Shown here piece after piece: positions 1 through 7,963 of a DNA stretch of 64,000 bases. The notes below the pieces were generated by a model that worked only from the letters and a program-made list of their open reading frames with translations, was not told the origin of the DNA and ran no database searches. Numbering within the stretch: the first letter of the stretch is position 1; the number at the start of each line of letters is the position of its first letter. Location: contig NZ_CP194411.1 of NCBI RefSeq assembly GCF_051603425.1, positions 1,736,001 to 1,800,000 of the forward strand, read 5' to 3'. Position numbers and translations under genes: made by a program. The stretch comes from Selenomonas sputigena_A (lineage in GTDB: Bacteria; Bacillota; Negativicutes; Selenomonadales; Selenomonadaceae).

Positions 1-783
1 GGCGGGCTGGCGGCGGATTTTCGTGTGGACGACGAGCGCCTCGATTATCTCTGCGGCCTCGGCCTCCTTGCTGTCGGTGCGGCAGACGGCAAGCTCTTCT
101 GGTACATGCCCGAGGAGATCGATGCCGTATTTTCCCGGCTTGATTCGCCGTCGTACGGGCAGGCGGTGCAGACCAATACGGAGATCATGCGCCTGGCGAC
201 GGGGCTTCTCTTCTACTATGGCTTTCTCGACTACGACAGGCTCTTTTCCATGGTCAGCGCTCTTCTGGAGGAAGAGCAGCGCATTGAGTTTTTTTCTTTC
301 ATGGGCGTGCTGCTCAATGGTTCCTGCTGGCAGAAGAATGTTGTCGGTCATGAGCGCGGCATGAGCTACCATACGGTTCTCGATGCAGCGGGAATCGAGG
401 CCCAGCAGAAGGAGAAGGACGGCCTGCCCTTTGCGGAAATTTCCTATGGCAAGGCTTATGATGCGGGCGAGGACGGCTATATCGAGGCCACGGACGCCTA
501 TAAGGGACTCGCGCAGTTTTTTATGGCGCAGTTCGGGTTTGATGTCCTGCATGCGGCGGACACGGTGGGCAAGATCCTGATCCTCATGCAGAACGGCGGA
601 AGCATGAAGGAAGTCGCGGCCTTTCTGGAGACTTTGGGCGAGATCGAAGAGGAAGCGGCTGCCGCGGAGCTTTCGCGCCTTGTCATAGAACTGCATGGGA
701 CGACGCGCCTTTGGCGGCTCAAGGGACATACGCCGCGTGAGCTGCAGGAGAATGCGGCGGTCTTGGCCGGGAGCCTCCATTGA
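1..783 (+). CDS. Hypothetical protein, 5' end outside window
   Basis: The reading frame is open from base 1, so the start lies upstream; 260 residues are visible. The protein is mostly helical, acidic and soluble, with no signal peptide or membrane segment in the visible part. The last 50 residues contain a stretch reading TTRLWRLKGHTPREL. It resembles the helical tail that precedes the metal-binding motif in some SEC-C-type Firmicutes proteins, but no cysteine-rich SEC-C motif follows, so this is only a weak resemblance. The stop overlaps the start of the next gene (TGATG), which suggests translational coupling to the methyltransferase and glycosyltransferases downstream. Function is not recognised. 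Confidence 0.75.
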   Translation, partial: GGLAADFRVDDERLDYLCGLGLLAVGAADGKLFWYMPEEIDAVFSRLDSPSYGQAVQTNTEIMRLATGLLFYYGFLDYDRLFSMVSALLEEEQRIEFFSFMGVLLNGSCWQKNVVGHERGMSYHTVLDAAGIEAQQKEKDGLPFAEISYGKAYDAGEDGYIEATDAYKGLAQFFMAQFGFDVLHAADTVGKILILMQNGGSMKEVAAFLETLGEIEEEAAAAELSRLVIELHGTTRLWRLKGHTPRELQENAAVLAGSLH

Positions 784-1721
784 TGGGGGGCGTCGGACGG
801 GAGGAGTTCGATCTCTTTTCTTACGAGGGCGGTTTGCTGCGCTTCCTGCCGTCTGTGAAAGCGCCGCTGGCGGTGCTCGTCGTGGAAAGTCTCGCCTATC
901 TGCCCGCCCTGCGCGAACGGCTGCCCTTGGCGCGGCTCTTCGCCGTGACGGCGGAGCCTGAACGGTCCGAGGCGGCAGAGTTTGCGAGCCTCGATGTCGA
1001 GTGGTCGTTTCTTGATTACCGCGAGACGCCGCTGCCCTTTGCTCGCGAAAGCTTTGATTACATTCTTTCCGACCGCTGCCTTGAGACGGCGGGAAATCCG
1101 CAGGACATCGCGGCGGGATTCGGCCTTTTTCTCAAACCGACGGGTTCTTTTTTGACGAGCTTTTCCAATGTGCGTTATTGGGGCGTCATCGAGGATTTGA
1201 TGGAAGGGCATTTCTATGCGATTGTGCGCCGTTTTTTCTCGCTTTTCGAGATGGAAAAGCTGTTGGCGGCTTCCTTCTATAAGGAAGTCTCTTTTTTCCC
1301 CGTGCGCAGGGAAGCGCCCGAGGGCTTTATTGAACGGCTGGAAGCGGCGGGTTTTGAAAATAGCCGCCTTGATCTGGAAGCGAAGTTTTGGCTCTGCCGC
1401 GCACGGCGTACATCCGATGATGTGGCGCCATTGAAGGAATGTTTCACGCCCCTGGTGCGCCGCCGTCTTGTGACCTTGCTGCGCCGCCTGGAGTACGGTA
1501 TTGACGTGGAAGAAAATGCCGCGGCTCTTTGGCAGCTTTGCAGGGAGGAAGGAATTTTCGCCGATTACCTCATGGGCTTTGCTGCACAGACCATCGTGCA
1601 GCAGAAAACGCTCCTGGAGACGCTGCAGAGGACGGCGGAGCCGAAGCTTGCGGCGGAGATTCTGGAAGCGGCGCGGCGCGCACTTCTCTCGCTGCAGGAG
1701 GAAGGAGGCGAGGGAAATTGA
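783..1721 (+). CDS. SAM-dependent methyltransferase-like protein
   Basis: This is a 312-residue soluble protein. Residues about 25-130 follow a Rossmann methyltransferase plan: an LVVES strand, an acidic residue after a second strand (VTAEPE), and a FDYILSDRCLE stretch like the post-motif region of class I enzymes that act on small molecules or sugars. The usual glycine-rich motif I is poorly conserved, so activity is uncertain. The C-terminal 130 residues are helical and of unknown role. ATG at 783 overlaps the previous stop; a TTG at 780 is also in frame. Its stop overlaps the next gene start. The neighbours are glycosyltransferases, so modification of a glycan is a reasonable inference. 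Confidence 0.7.
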   Translation: MGGVGREEFDLFSYEGGLLRFLPSVKAPLAVLVVESLAYLPALRERLPLARLFAVTAEPERSEAAEFASLDVEWSFLDYRETPLPFARESFDYILSDRCLETAGNPQDIAAGFGLFLKPTGSFLTSFSNVRYWGVIEDLMEGHFYAIVRRFFSLFEMEKLLAASFYKEVSFFPVRREAPEGFIERLEAAGFENSRLDLEAKFWLCRARRTSDDVAPLKECFTPLVRRRLVTLLRRLEYGIDVEENAAALWQLCREEGIFADYLMGFAAQTIVQQKTLLETLQRTAEPKLAAEILEAARRALLSLQEEGGEGN

Positions 1722-2401
1722 CGGATGAGAGGAAGATCGCCTTCATCACCTGTGTGAACGATGAGGAATGGTACAGCGAATGTCTGCTTTATCTGCGGCA
1801 TCTGCATCTGCCGGCGGGCTTCCGGGCGGAATACCTGCCCGTGCGCGGTGCGGCTTCCATGGCGGCGGGCTACAACGAGGCCATGCGGCGAAGCGACGCT
1901 AGATATAAAGTCTATCTTCATCAGGATACTTTGCTTGTCAACAAGGAGTTTCCGCGGGATATGTTGAATATCTTTGCAGATGAGAGTATCGGCCTGATCG
2001 GCGTCATCGGCTGCCGTTCGCTGCCTGCGAGCGGCGTATGGTGGGACGGGCTTCGCTGCTACGGACGCGTGCTTCATGCCTGTGAGGCTGAGAGCATCGT
2101 CGATACGGAGATGAAGGAACCGGAAGGCGATTATATCGAAGTCGAGGCGGCGGACGGCCTCCTGCTTGCGGCGCAGTACGATGTGCCCTGGCGCGAGGAT
2201 CTTTTCACGGGCTGGCATCTTTACGATGCATCGGCATCGAAGGAATTTTCCCGCCGCGGCTGGAAGACGGTCGTGCCGAACCAGGAAAAGGGCTTTTGGT
2301 GCATCCATTGCCCGGTGGAAAAACCGCTTTCCAAGGACTACAAAACGTATCAGGATGTTTTTCTCGGGGAATACGGGGCGGAGCTCCATCCTGAGGTATA
2401 G
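1718..2401 (+). CDS. Glycosyltransferase, GT2-like (StrF/Glyco_tranf_2_5 type)
   Basis: The likely start is TTG at 1718, which overlaps the upstream stop (TTGA) behind a strong AGGAGG-type ribosome site; this gives 227 residues. The opening IAFITCVNDEEWYSECL, the GYNEAM segment and the YKVYLHQDTLL stretch with its HQD are typical of the small GT-A fold family that includes StrF domains, where the acidic pair binds the metal and nucleotide sugar. The later GWHLYDASAS region fits the acceptor loop and also matches this family. No membrane segment is seen. It sits between a methyltransferase and an OGT-like enzyme in a coupled group, so it probably extends or decorates the same glycan. Donor and acceptor cannot be told from sequence. 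Confidence 0.8.
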   Translation: MTDERKIAFITCVNDEEWYSECLLYLRHLHLPAGFRAEYLPVRGAASMAAGYNEAMRRSDARYKVYLHQDTLLVNKEFPRDMLNIFADESIGLIGVIGCRSLPASGVWWDGLRCYGRVLHACEAESIVDTEMKEPEGDYIEVEAADGLLLAAQYDVPWREDLFTGWHLYDASASKEFSRRGWKTVVPNQEKGFWCIHCPVEKPLSKDYKTYQDVFLGEYGAELHPEV

Positions 2402-2432
2402 AAGGTGAAGGATTTGCTGGAGCGTGTGGCTT

Positions 2433-4562
2433 ATGGATGACAGAAAAAATTGGCTGGGTATCGCCAACCGATTTGCAGGCCAAGGAGATTTCCGCGGCAT
2501 GCGCGCTTCGGCAAAGGAGGCGCTGCTGCAAGATCCGGGGAGTGCCGACGCCTATGCCGTGATGGCGGAAGCGTCCTTTTATATGGGAGAGAGGGAAGAG
2601 GCGAGGAAGTATATCGCGCTTGCTGAGGAGCACGAGCCGGGAAATCTGCGCGCGAGACTTGTGCGCGCAGCCTTTTTTGCTGTGGATTTCGCATTGGAGG
2701 AAGAGATCCGGGAACTGTTGGCCATCGTGCAGGCGACGGAAGGGGCGGACGGCTCGCTGGGGACGGAAACATGGCGATATGTACGACTCAAGGCTCTTTC
2801 GTGGCTGGCGGATGCATGGCTTCTTGCAGCGGAGCCGGAGCTTGCGATGAACACGCTGTTTGCGGCAAGCGAACTCCTGCAGGGGGATGAGGCCGCATCC
2901 TGCTACGGCAAAGGGCTCTTCTGCTCGAATTACCGTTCGCGTCCGCCGGGAGAGATGCTAAGGCTTCATCAAAAGGCGCAAAGCTTTTTTGCGGGCAGGA
3001 AGCTCTACCATCCTTACCGTGAGGAAAGGGAGCCTGCGGAAGAAAAGACGGCGAAGACGCCCGGCATGACTGTCGGCGAGGCGATGGCGCGCGCGGCGGC
3101 GCAGGCAGAACGGGAGCGGCGCGGCGCGGCACTCGTGGCGCGGCAGGCGAAAAAAGTGCGCGAGCCGCTTTCACGCATTGCGCAGAAATCCCTGCCGCAG
3201 CCGGATCCTGAGCTGCGGCTCTGGGCATGGGAAGAGCGCGCACACCGGCAGAGGCAGGCCGAAGAGCGCGAATACGAGGCGTTTAAGGCGGAGCTGGAGC
3301 AAACGCGGCGCAAAAAGGCGCGGCGTGAAGCTTGGGAAGCTGTGCCGCGCTTTAGCGGGATGGGTCTGGCCGACAGCCCGGTGAAGCAGGCAGGGAAGGG
3401 ATCGTTTAGCGTCCCGTCCTTTGCTGCAGACTTCCCGGCGATGGTTCCGTCCCCTGAAAAAAAGAAGGCGCGCAGCTTCAGCCGCAAGCTGCGCATTGGC
3501 TATATATCGCCTGATTTCCGCCTGCATGCGGCAGCCTATTTTTTCATGCCGCTTTTGCGTGACTTTGACAGGAAGAGCTTCGATGTGACGTGTTACGCAG
3601 CGGGGCGGCGCGACCGCACGACGGCGCTCTTTCGCCGCCAGAAGGTGCGGTGGCAGGACATCTCGCGCCTTTCGGCGAAGGAGGCGGCGCGCCTTGTCGC
3701 CAAAGACGGCATCGATATCCTCGTCGATCTGGCGGGGCATACGCAGGACAGCGTCCTGCCCGTTCTTGCCTACCGCCCGGCGCCCGTGCAGATGACGGCC
3801 ATCGGCTATATGGCGACGACGGGGCTCAAGGCTGTTGATTATTTTCTTTCGGATGTTTTCTGTTCGCCGTGGGACAGGGGATCGCGCGGTTTTACAGAAA
3901 AAGTGCTCAGAATGCCGCACAGCCATCTTTGCTATGCGCCCGTGCTGCGCGACATGCCGAAACCGGCAGCAGATGCACCCTGCGTGAGGAATGGTTGGAT
4001 CACCTTCGGCAGTTTCAATAATTTTTCCAAGGTTTCGGACGACATCCTGGCGCTTTGGCGCGGCGTTCTCGAAAGAATGCCCAAGGCGCGCCTTGTCATC
4101 AAGAGCAAGATCTGCAGCATTCCGGCGGGGGAAAAGATCGTGCGCGCCCGCCTGCATCGCTTCGGCATAAATGTTTCCCAAGTGGAGCTTCGTCCTTACA
4201 GCCCGGATTATCTGGAACAGTACAGGGACATTGACATCGCGCTCGATACCGCGCCGTATACGGGAGGCGTCACGACGTGCGAGGCGCTTTACATGGGGGT
4301 GCCCGTCATTACGAACCCGGGGACGACGCACGGCGCGCGTTTTTCCGCGAGCATATTGAAAAATGCGGGCTTGCCGCAGCTCGTGGCAACGGGGGAAATG
4401 GATTATGTGCGAAGAGCTGTCGAGCTGGCGAATTCGCCCGACATCCTGCGCCTCATGCACCGGGAGCTGCGCGCCCGCATGGAAGCCTCCCCGCTGATGG
4501 ATGCGAAGGGTTATATGGGGGAATTGGAAGAGCTTTACCGGGAAATAGCGGACGAGGTTTGA
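2433..4562 (+). CDS. TPR protein with O-GlcNAc transferase (SPINDLY/GT41) domain
   Basis: This protein of about 709 residues has two parts. Residues 1-110 form TPR-like helices (DPGSADAYAVMAEASFY). Residues about 190-310 are a charged, Arg/Glu-rich, coiled-coil-like linker. Residues about 349-705 are a GT41 catalytic domain: IGYISPDF, DILVDLAGHT, the AIGYMATTG region, FGSFNNFSKVS and the DTAPYTGGVTTCEALYMGVPVI nucleotide-sugar site. Bacterial members transfer sugars to Ser/Thr of proteins, and some modify flagellin. A flagellar supercluster begins 2 kb downstream, so flagellin or a surface protein is a plausible substrate, but this is inferred. ATG 2433 is preferred over GTG 2424, which lies right on the ribosome site. 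A possible terminator follows. Confidence 0.88.
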   Translation: MDDRKNWLGIANRFAGQGDFRGMRASAKEALLQDPGSADAYAVMAEASFYMGEREEARKYIALAEEHEPGNLRARLVRAAFFAVDFALEEEIRELLAIVQATEGADGSLGTETWRYVRLKALSWLADAWLLAAEPELAMNTLFAASELLQGDEAASCYGKGLFCSNYRSRPPGEMLRLHQKAQSFFAGRKLYHPYREEREPAEEKTAKTPGMTVGEAMARAAAQAERERRGAALVARQAKKVREPLSRIAQKSLPQPDPELRLWAWEERAHRQRQAEEREYEAFKAELEQTRRKKARREAWEAVPRFSGMGLADSPVKQAGKGSFSVPSFAADFPAMVPSPEKKKARSFSRKLRIGYISPDFRLHAAAYFFMPLLRDFDRKSFDVTCYAAGRRDRTTALFRRQKVRWQDISRLSAKEAARLVAKDGIDILVDLAGHTQDSVLPVLAYRPAPVQMTAIGYMATTGLKAVDYFLSDVFCSPWDRGSRGFTEKVLRMPHSHLCYAPVLRDMPKPAADAPCVRNGWITFGSFNNFSKVSDDILALWRGVLERMPKARLVIKSKICSIPAGEKIVRARLHRFGINVSQVELRPYSPDYLEQYRDIDIALDTAPYTGGVTTCEALYMGVPVITNPGTTHGARFSASILKNAGLPQLVATGEMDYVRRAVELANSPDILRLMHRELRARMEASPLMDAKGYMGELEELYREIADEV

Positions 4563-4606
4563 ACCGCAGGGATTCGAAAAGGGCAAAGGGACGGCGCCCA
4601 CGATAG

Positions 4607-4634
4607 ACGAGGGGCTGTCGGGCTTCGTTTTTTA
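4607..4634 (+). terminator. Possible intrinsic terminator after the glycosyltransferase group
   Basis: The sequence ACGAGG pairs with CTTCGT (one G-U pair) around a loop of about 10 bases and is followed by a run of T. The stem is short. It sits just before the sirtuin ribosome site, so it would separate the two units. Confidence 0.4.
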
Positions 4635-4652
4635 GATAAGGAGGCGGACGGT

Positions 4653-5393
4653 ATGGAAAAGGAAATCGCATTGCTGCATGATTTATTGAAGGAAAGCGAC
4701 AATATTGTGTTCTTCGGGGGCGCCGGCGTCTCGACGGAATCCGGCATCCCGGACTTTCGCAGTGCCACGGGGCTTTACAGCAAGAGGCTCTCGCAGAATT
4801 TTTCGCCCGAGGAACTCGTTTCACATTCGTTTTTTGAGCGATATCCGGAGGAGTTCTTCCAATTTTATCGTTCGAGGCTCATCTGCAGAGACGCGAAACC
4901 GAATGCCTGCCATGAGGCGCTGGTTGAACTCGAGCGCATGGGGAAGCTCAAGGCCGTTGTCACGCAGAACATCGACGGACTGCATCAGGCAGCGGGCTCG
5001 AAGAAGGTCATCGAGCTGCACGGTTCGATTCTGCGCAATTACTGCATGGACTGCCATGCATATTATGATGCGGACTTCCTGCTGCACAGCGAGAGTGTGC
5101 CGCACTGTACGAAATGCGGCGGCCGCGTCAAGCCCGATGTCGTTCTCTACGAGGAAAGTCTCGATGCGAACGTGCTCGACGCCGCCGTGCGAGCCATTTC
5201 TGAGGCCGATCTGCTGATCGTGGGCGGCACATCGCTCGTCGTCTATCCGGCAGCAGGGCTTCTGCGCTGCTTTGCCGGCAGGCGCCTCGTGCTCATCAAC
5301 AAGACGGCGACGCAGGCGGACGCAAAAGCGGATCTTGTGATTCACGACAGCCTCGGCAAAGTGCTCGGCGAGGCTGTCCGGGGGCTGGCCTAG
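4653..5393 (+). CDS. cobB: NAD-dependent protein deacylase, sirtuin (Sir2 family)
   Basis: A 246-residue sirtuin, the usual length of a bacterial stand-alone enzyme. It removes acyl groups from lysine using NAD+ and releases nicotinamide and O-acyl-ADP-ribose in the cytoplasm. Visible hallmarks are the NAD-binding GAGVSTESGIPDFR (residues 23-36), TQNIDGLH (104-111), the catalytic histidine in ELHGS (H123), a structural zinc site made of CMDC at 131-134 and CTKC near 151-154, and the GGTSLVVYPA NAD-binding motif. An AAGGAGG ribosome site lies upstream. It has a strong terminator of its own and so is probably a single-gene unit. Which acyl group it prefers is not clear from sequence. Confidence 0.95.
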   Translation: MEKEIALLHDLLKESDNIVFFGGAGVSTESGIPDFRSATGLYSKRLSQNFSPEELVSHSFFERYPEEFFQFYRSRLICRDAKPNACHEALVELERMGKLKAVVTQNIDGLHQAAGSKKVIELHGSILRNYCMDCHAYYDADFLLHSESVPHCTKCGGRVKPDVVLYEESLDANVLDAAVRAISEADLLIVGGTSLVVYPAAGLLRCFAGRRLVLINKTATQADAKADLVIHDSLGKVLGEAVRGLA

Positions 5394-5407
5394 ACGCCCT
5401 GTGATTT

Positions 5408-5448
5408 GCCCTGCGGCTTGTTTGCAAGCACCGCAGGGCTTTTTCTTT
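5408..5448 (+). terminator. Intrinsic terminator after the sirtuin gene
   Basis: GCCCTGCGG (5408-5416) pairs perfectly with CCGCAGGGC (5431-5439) and is followed by TTTTTCTTT. This is a strong Rho-independent terminator. Confidence 0.9.
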
Positions 5449-5492
5449 AGTTGGATTGGGACTATGGATGTGAAAAAATCCGGCAAGAAAAA

Positions 5493-5507
5493 AATTCCCC
5501 GAAAAAT
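5493..5507. promoter_or_regulatory. Candidate CodY-binding box upstream of codY
   Basis: AATTCCCCGAAAAAT matches the published Firmicutes CodY box (AATTTTCWGAAAATT) at 11 of 15 positions. It lies about 23 bases upstream of the -35 element of the codY promoter, so it could mediate autoregulation. It is read by eye and the match is imperfect. Confidence 0.35.
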
Positions 5508-5529
5508 TCACCGTTTATTTACAGCATCT

Positions 5530-5557
5530 TTGATTATTTAGAAAAATGTGTTAAAAT
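5530..5557 (+). promoter_or_regulatory. Sigma-70-type promoter for codY
   Basis: TTGATT (5530-5535), a 16-base spacer and TAAAAT (5552-5557), in an A/T-rich region 60 bases before the codY start. Confidence 0.65.
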
Positions 5558-5617
5558 AGATGCGGGTAAAACCTGAATTTGAAAGTCGTATTGCTCGGGG
5601 AAAGGAATGGAATGTGC

Positions 5618-6394
5618 ATGACGACATTATTGGAGAAGACGAGAAAGATCAATCGCCTGCTGCAGCGCTCGGAGAGCGTGGAATATGACAGCATTTCGCG
5701 CGTGCTGAGCATGGTGATCGACGCGAACGTCTATATCGTGAACAAGGCGGGCAAGGTTTACGGACACGCTTTCATCGATGAATTCGAATGCGACATGATG
5801 CTGGCCAAGGTCGTGGAACAGGGGGCGTTCCCGAAGCGTTATGTGAATTGGCTTTTGAAGATGGATGAGACGTCGCCGAACCTGAAATCGAAAACGGGGA
5901 TCTGCGCGTTCAGTGAGGATACGGACTGTCGATTTGAGGGGAAGAATACGACGATTGTGCCGATTTATGGCGTGGGCGACCGCATCGGCACATTGATCAT
6001 CGCGAAGTACGACAAGGACTTCACGGAGGCCGACCTGATTCTGGCTGAGTACGGTGCGACCGTTGTCGGCATGGAAATGCTGCGCGACCGTACGCAGCAG
6101 ATTGAGATCGAGGCGCGCAAGAAGGCGACGGTGCAGATTGCGCTCGCGACGCTTTCTTTTTCGGAGGTCAAGGCGGCGAAGAGCATTTTCAACGAACTCG
6201 AAGGGGAGGAAGGCCTGCTCGTCGCCTCGAAGATTGCAGACAGGGCGAAGATCACGCGCTCCGTCATCGTCAATGCCCTGCGAAAGTTTGAATCGGCAGG
6301 GCTGATCCAATCGAAATCGCTCGGCATGAAAGGGACGCATATCAAGGTTCTGAATCCTTACTTGCTGGAGGAACTCAAACGAGTGGAAAATTAA
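5618..6394 (+). CDS. codY: GTP-sensing global transcription regulator CodY
   Basis: With ATG 5618 as start the protein is 258 residues, the standard CodY length, and begins MTTLLEKTRKINRLLQ like other CodY proteins. In-frame ATGs at 5612 and further upstream would only add a few residues. The N-terminal GAF domain (about 1-155) binds branched-chain amino acids and GTP. The C-terminal winged helix (about 180-250) carries the conserved segment AKITRSVIVNALRKFESAGLI for DNA binding. CodY represses amino-acid uptake and biosynthesis, and in several Firmicutes also motility genes, during nutrient excess. Here it lies directly upstream of the flagellar supercluster but is separated from it by a terminator. 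Confidence 0.97.
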   Translation: MTTLLEKTRKINRLLQRSESVEYDSISRVLSMVIDANVYIVNKAGKVYGHAFIDEFECDMMLAKVVEQGAFPKRYVNWLLKMDETSPNLKSKTGICAFSEDTDCRFEGKNTTIVPIYGVGDRIGTLIIAKYDKDFTEADLILAEYGATVVGMEMLRDRTQQIEIEARKKATVQIALATLSFSEVKAAKSIFNELEGEEGLLVASKIADRAKITRSVIVNALRKFESAGLIQSKSLGMKGTHIKVLNPYLLEELKRVEN

Positions 6395-6403
6395 AAAATG
6401 GGC

Positions 6404-6435
6404 GGGGGCATATCAAAAAAGGTATGCCCCTTTCA
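6404..6435 (+). terminator. Intrinsic terminator after codY
   Basis: GGGGCATA pairs with TATGCCCC around an A-rich loop and is followed by TTTCATATT. The T tract is broken but the stem is perfect. Confidence 0.75.
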
Positions 6436-6461
6436 TATTGTCCCATTTCATATAGGACGTT

Positions 6462-6523
6462 TTGACAATTCGTTAAGAAAAACTAAGAATAGAAGTGTAG
6501 ATTTTTAGATTTTATGGTAAAAT
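6462..6523 (+). promoter_or_regulatory. Promoter region of the flagellar operon
   Basis: Two overlapping sigma-70-type options are seen: TTGACA (6462-6467) with a 17-base spacer to AAGAAT (6485-6490), and an extended -10, TGGTAAAAT (TAAAAT at 6518-6523). Both lie 110-150 bases before flgB in an A/T-rich tract. No sigma-28 type site (TAAA with GCCGATAA) is visible, as expected for an early flagellar operon. Confidence 0.55.
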
Positions 6524-6635
6524 AGACGAAGTATAAAATAATATGGGAAAAGATTGGAAAAAGATAAACTTGGGAAAGGGATTTCTCTGTTTTTGTCGAA
6601 CTTGTAACAAGTGATGGAAGGGGTGGAGAACCGCA

Positions 6636-7049
6636 ATGCTGGAGCAGATTATGAGCAACAAGGCGCTTGACGTTATGCAGCGCGGCATGGGGGCGGCGAA
6701 TCTCCGGCAGGAGGTCATCAGCCACAATATCGCCAACGTCAATACGCCGAATTTCAAGAAGAGCAACGTCGTCTTTGAGGATCTCCTGGCGAAGGAGCTT
6801 GCACTGGACGACACGGGGCGCATGAAGCTCGTGCGCACGAACGACCGCCATATGCCGATTCCGATGAATAACAGAGTGAAGCCGGAAATCGAGCTTGACG
6901 ACTCGACGACGATGCGCTACGACAACAACAATGTGGATATCGATGTCGAGATGGCCTCGCTCGCGAAGAACAGTCTCTACTTCAATGCACTGGCAAGACA
7001 GACCAGCGGGTATTTCTCGCAGCTGAGAAGCGTTATTACGAGCCAGTAA
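6636..7049 (+). CDS. flgB: Flagellar basal-body rod protein FlgB
   Basis: A 137-residue proximal rod subunit, the normal length. It carries the rod/hook family signature SHNIANVNTPNFKK near residues 28-42 and ends in the amphipathic segment typical of axial proteins (NSLYFNALARQTSGYFSQLRSVI). It is exported by the flagellar type III system and builds the rod above the MS ring with FlgC and FliE. A GAAGGGGTGGAG ribosome site precedes ATG 6636. It is the first gene of the long flagellar operon, and flgC follows after 46 bases. Confidence 0.97.
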   Translation: MLEQIMSNKALDVMQRGMGAANLRQEVISHNIANVNTPNFKKSNVVFEDLLAKELALDDTGRMKLVRTNDRHMPIPMNNRVKPEIELDDSTTMRYDNNNVDIDVEMASLAKNSLYFNALARQTSGYFSQLRSVITSQ

Positions 7050-7095
7050 GATGAATTTATGGATTTGATTATGGAAGGATAAGGGGAGCAGAACA

Positions 7096-7539
7096 ATGAG
7101 CATGTTTGGAGGAATCGACGCTTCGGCTTCCGGTCTTACAGCCGAACGCCTGCGCATGGACGTGATCTCGAACAACATCGCGAACGCGAACACGACGCGT
7201 TCGGTGGACGGCGGGCCTTACCACAGGCGTTATGTGGTGTTTCAGCCGCGTGAGCGAGGGCAGGAGGATTTCGCCTCGACCCTGCGGCAAAAGCTCGACG
7301 GACAGGCGGGCAACGGCGTACGGGCGCTGTCCATCGAGGAAGACAGGACACAGGGGCCTCTCAGTTACGATCCCGGGCATCCCGACGCGAATGCCGACGG
7401 TTATGTCGAGCGTCCGAATGTCAATATCGTGCAGGAAATGGTGGATATGATCACGGCATCGAGGGCCTATGAGGCAAACGTGACCGCTATCAACTCGGCC
7501 AAGGGCATGGCACAAAATGCGCTGAACATCGGCAAGTGA
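7096..7539 (+). CDS. flgC: Flagellar basal-body rod protein FlgC
   Basis: A 147-residue rod subunit. The N-terminal signature ISNNIANANTTRS (about residues 23-35) and the C-terminal helix VQEMVDMITASRAYEANVTAINSAKGM are the two axial-protein segments that pair in the rod. The central PDANADGYVERPNV stretch is the FlgC-specific turn. Its AAGGGGAGCAGAAC ribosome site and ATG 7096 are clear. It follows flgB and precedes fliE, the standard order for the proximal rod. Confidence 0.97.
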   Translation: MSMFGGIDASASGLTAERLRMDVISNNIANANTTRSVDGGPYHRRYVVFQPRERGQEDFASTLRQKLDGQAGNGVRALSIEEDRTQGPLSYDPGHPDANADGYVERPNVNIVQEMVDMITASRAYEANVTAINSAKGMAQNALNIGK

Positions 7540-7591
7540 GCGCATATGAAATAAGGACGGAGTCAGCGGTTACGAGTGAGGTGAAAGAAAA

Positions 7592-7891
7592 ATGCAAATA
7601 GAAGCACTGCAGATGATGCCGGTACAGATGACGGGGGAAAGTCATCTGGGAGAGACCGAGCAAAGGGAGACGAAAACCTTCGGTGAATTTCTGGAGGATT
7701 CCCTGGGTCAGGTGAACGGATTGATAAAGGATTCCGAACGACTCAATATGGAGCTTGCCGCAGGGCGCATCACGGACGTGTCCGAGGTCGTCATTGCGGG
7801 GGAGAAGGCGAGCATTGCCACACAGCTCACGATGCAGGTGAGGAACCGTGCGGTCGAGGCCTATCAGGAAATCATGCGCATGCAGGTCTAA
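7592..7891 (+). CDS. fliE: Flagellar hook-basal body protein FliE
   Basis: A 99-residue protein of the usual size that links the MS ring (FliF) to the first rod subunit. The FGEFLEDSLGQVNGL segment and the C-terminal ASIATQLTMQVRNRAVEAYQEIMRMQV helix are diagnostic. Translation starts at ATG 7592 after GAGGTGAAAG. It is followed by a 72-base gap with a hairpin and then fliF. Confidence 0.96.
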   Translation: MQIEALQMMPVQMTGESHLGETEQRETKTFGEFLEDSLGQVNGLIKDSERLNMELAAGRITDVSEVVIAGEKASIATQLTMQVRNRAVEAYQEIMRMQV

Positions 7892-7909
7892 GCCCTGAAC
7901 GGAACTCCA

Positions 7910-7934
7910 GCCCGGGAGTCGAGATGTCCCGGGC
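7910..7934 (+). other. Intergenic hairpin between fliE and fliF
   Basis: GCCCGGGA (7910-7917) pairs perfectly with TCCCGGGC (7927-7934). No T run follows, so it is more likely an RNA-stabilising or processing stem than a terminator. Confidence 0.5.
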
Positions 7935-7963
7935 AAGCACATTGAGGCGAAGGGATTGAGAAA

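Noticed and set aside
7910..7934. Terminator between fliE and fliF
   Set aside because: Good stem but no T run; a terminator here would cut off the essential genes downstream.
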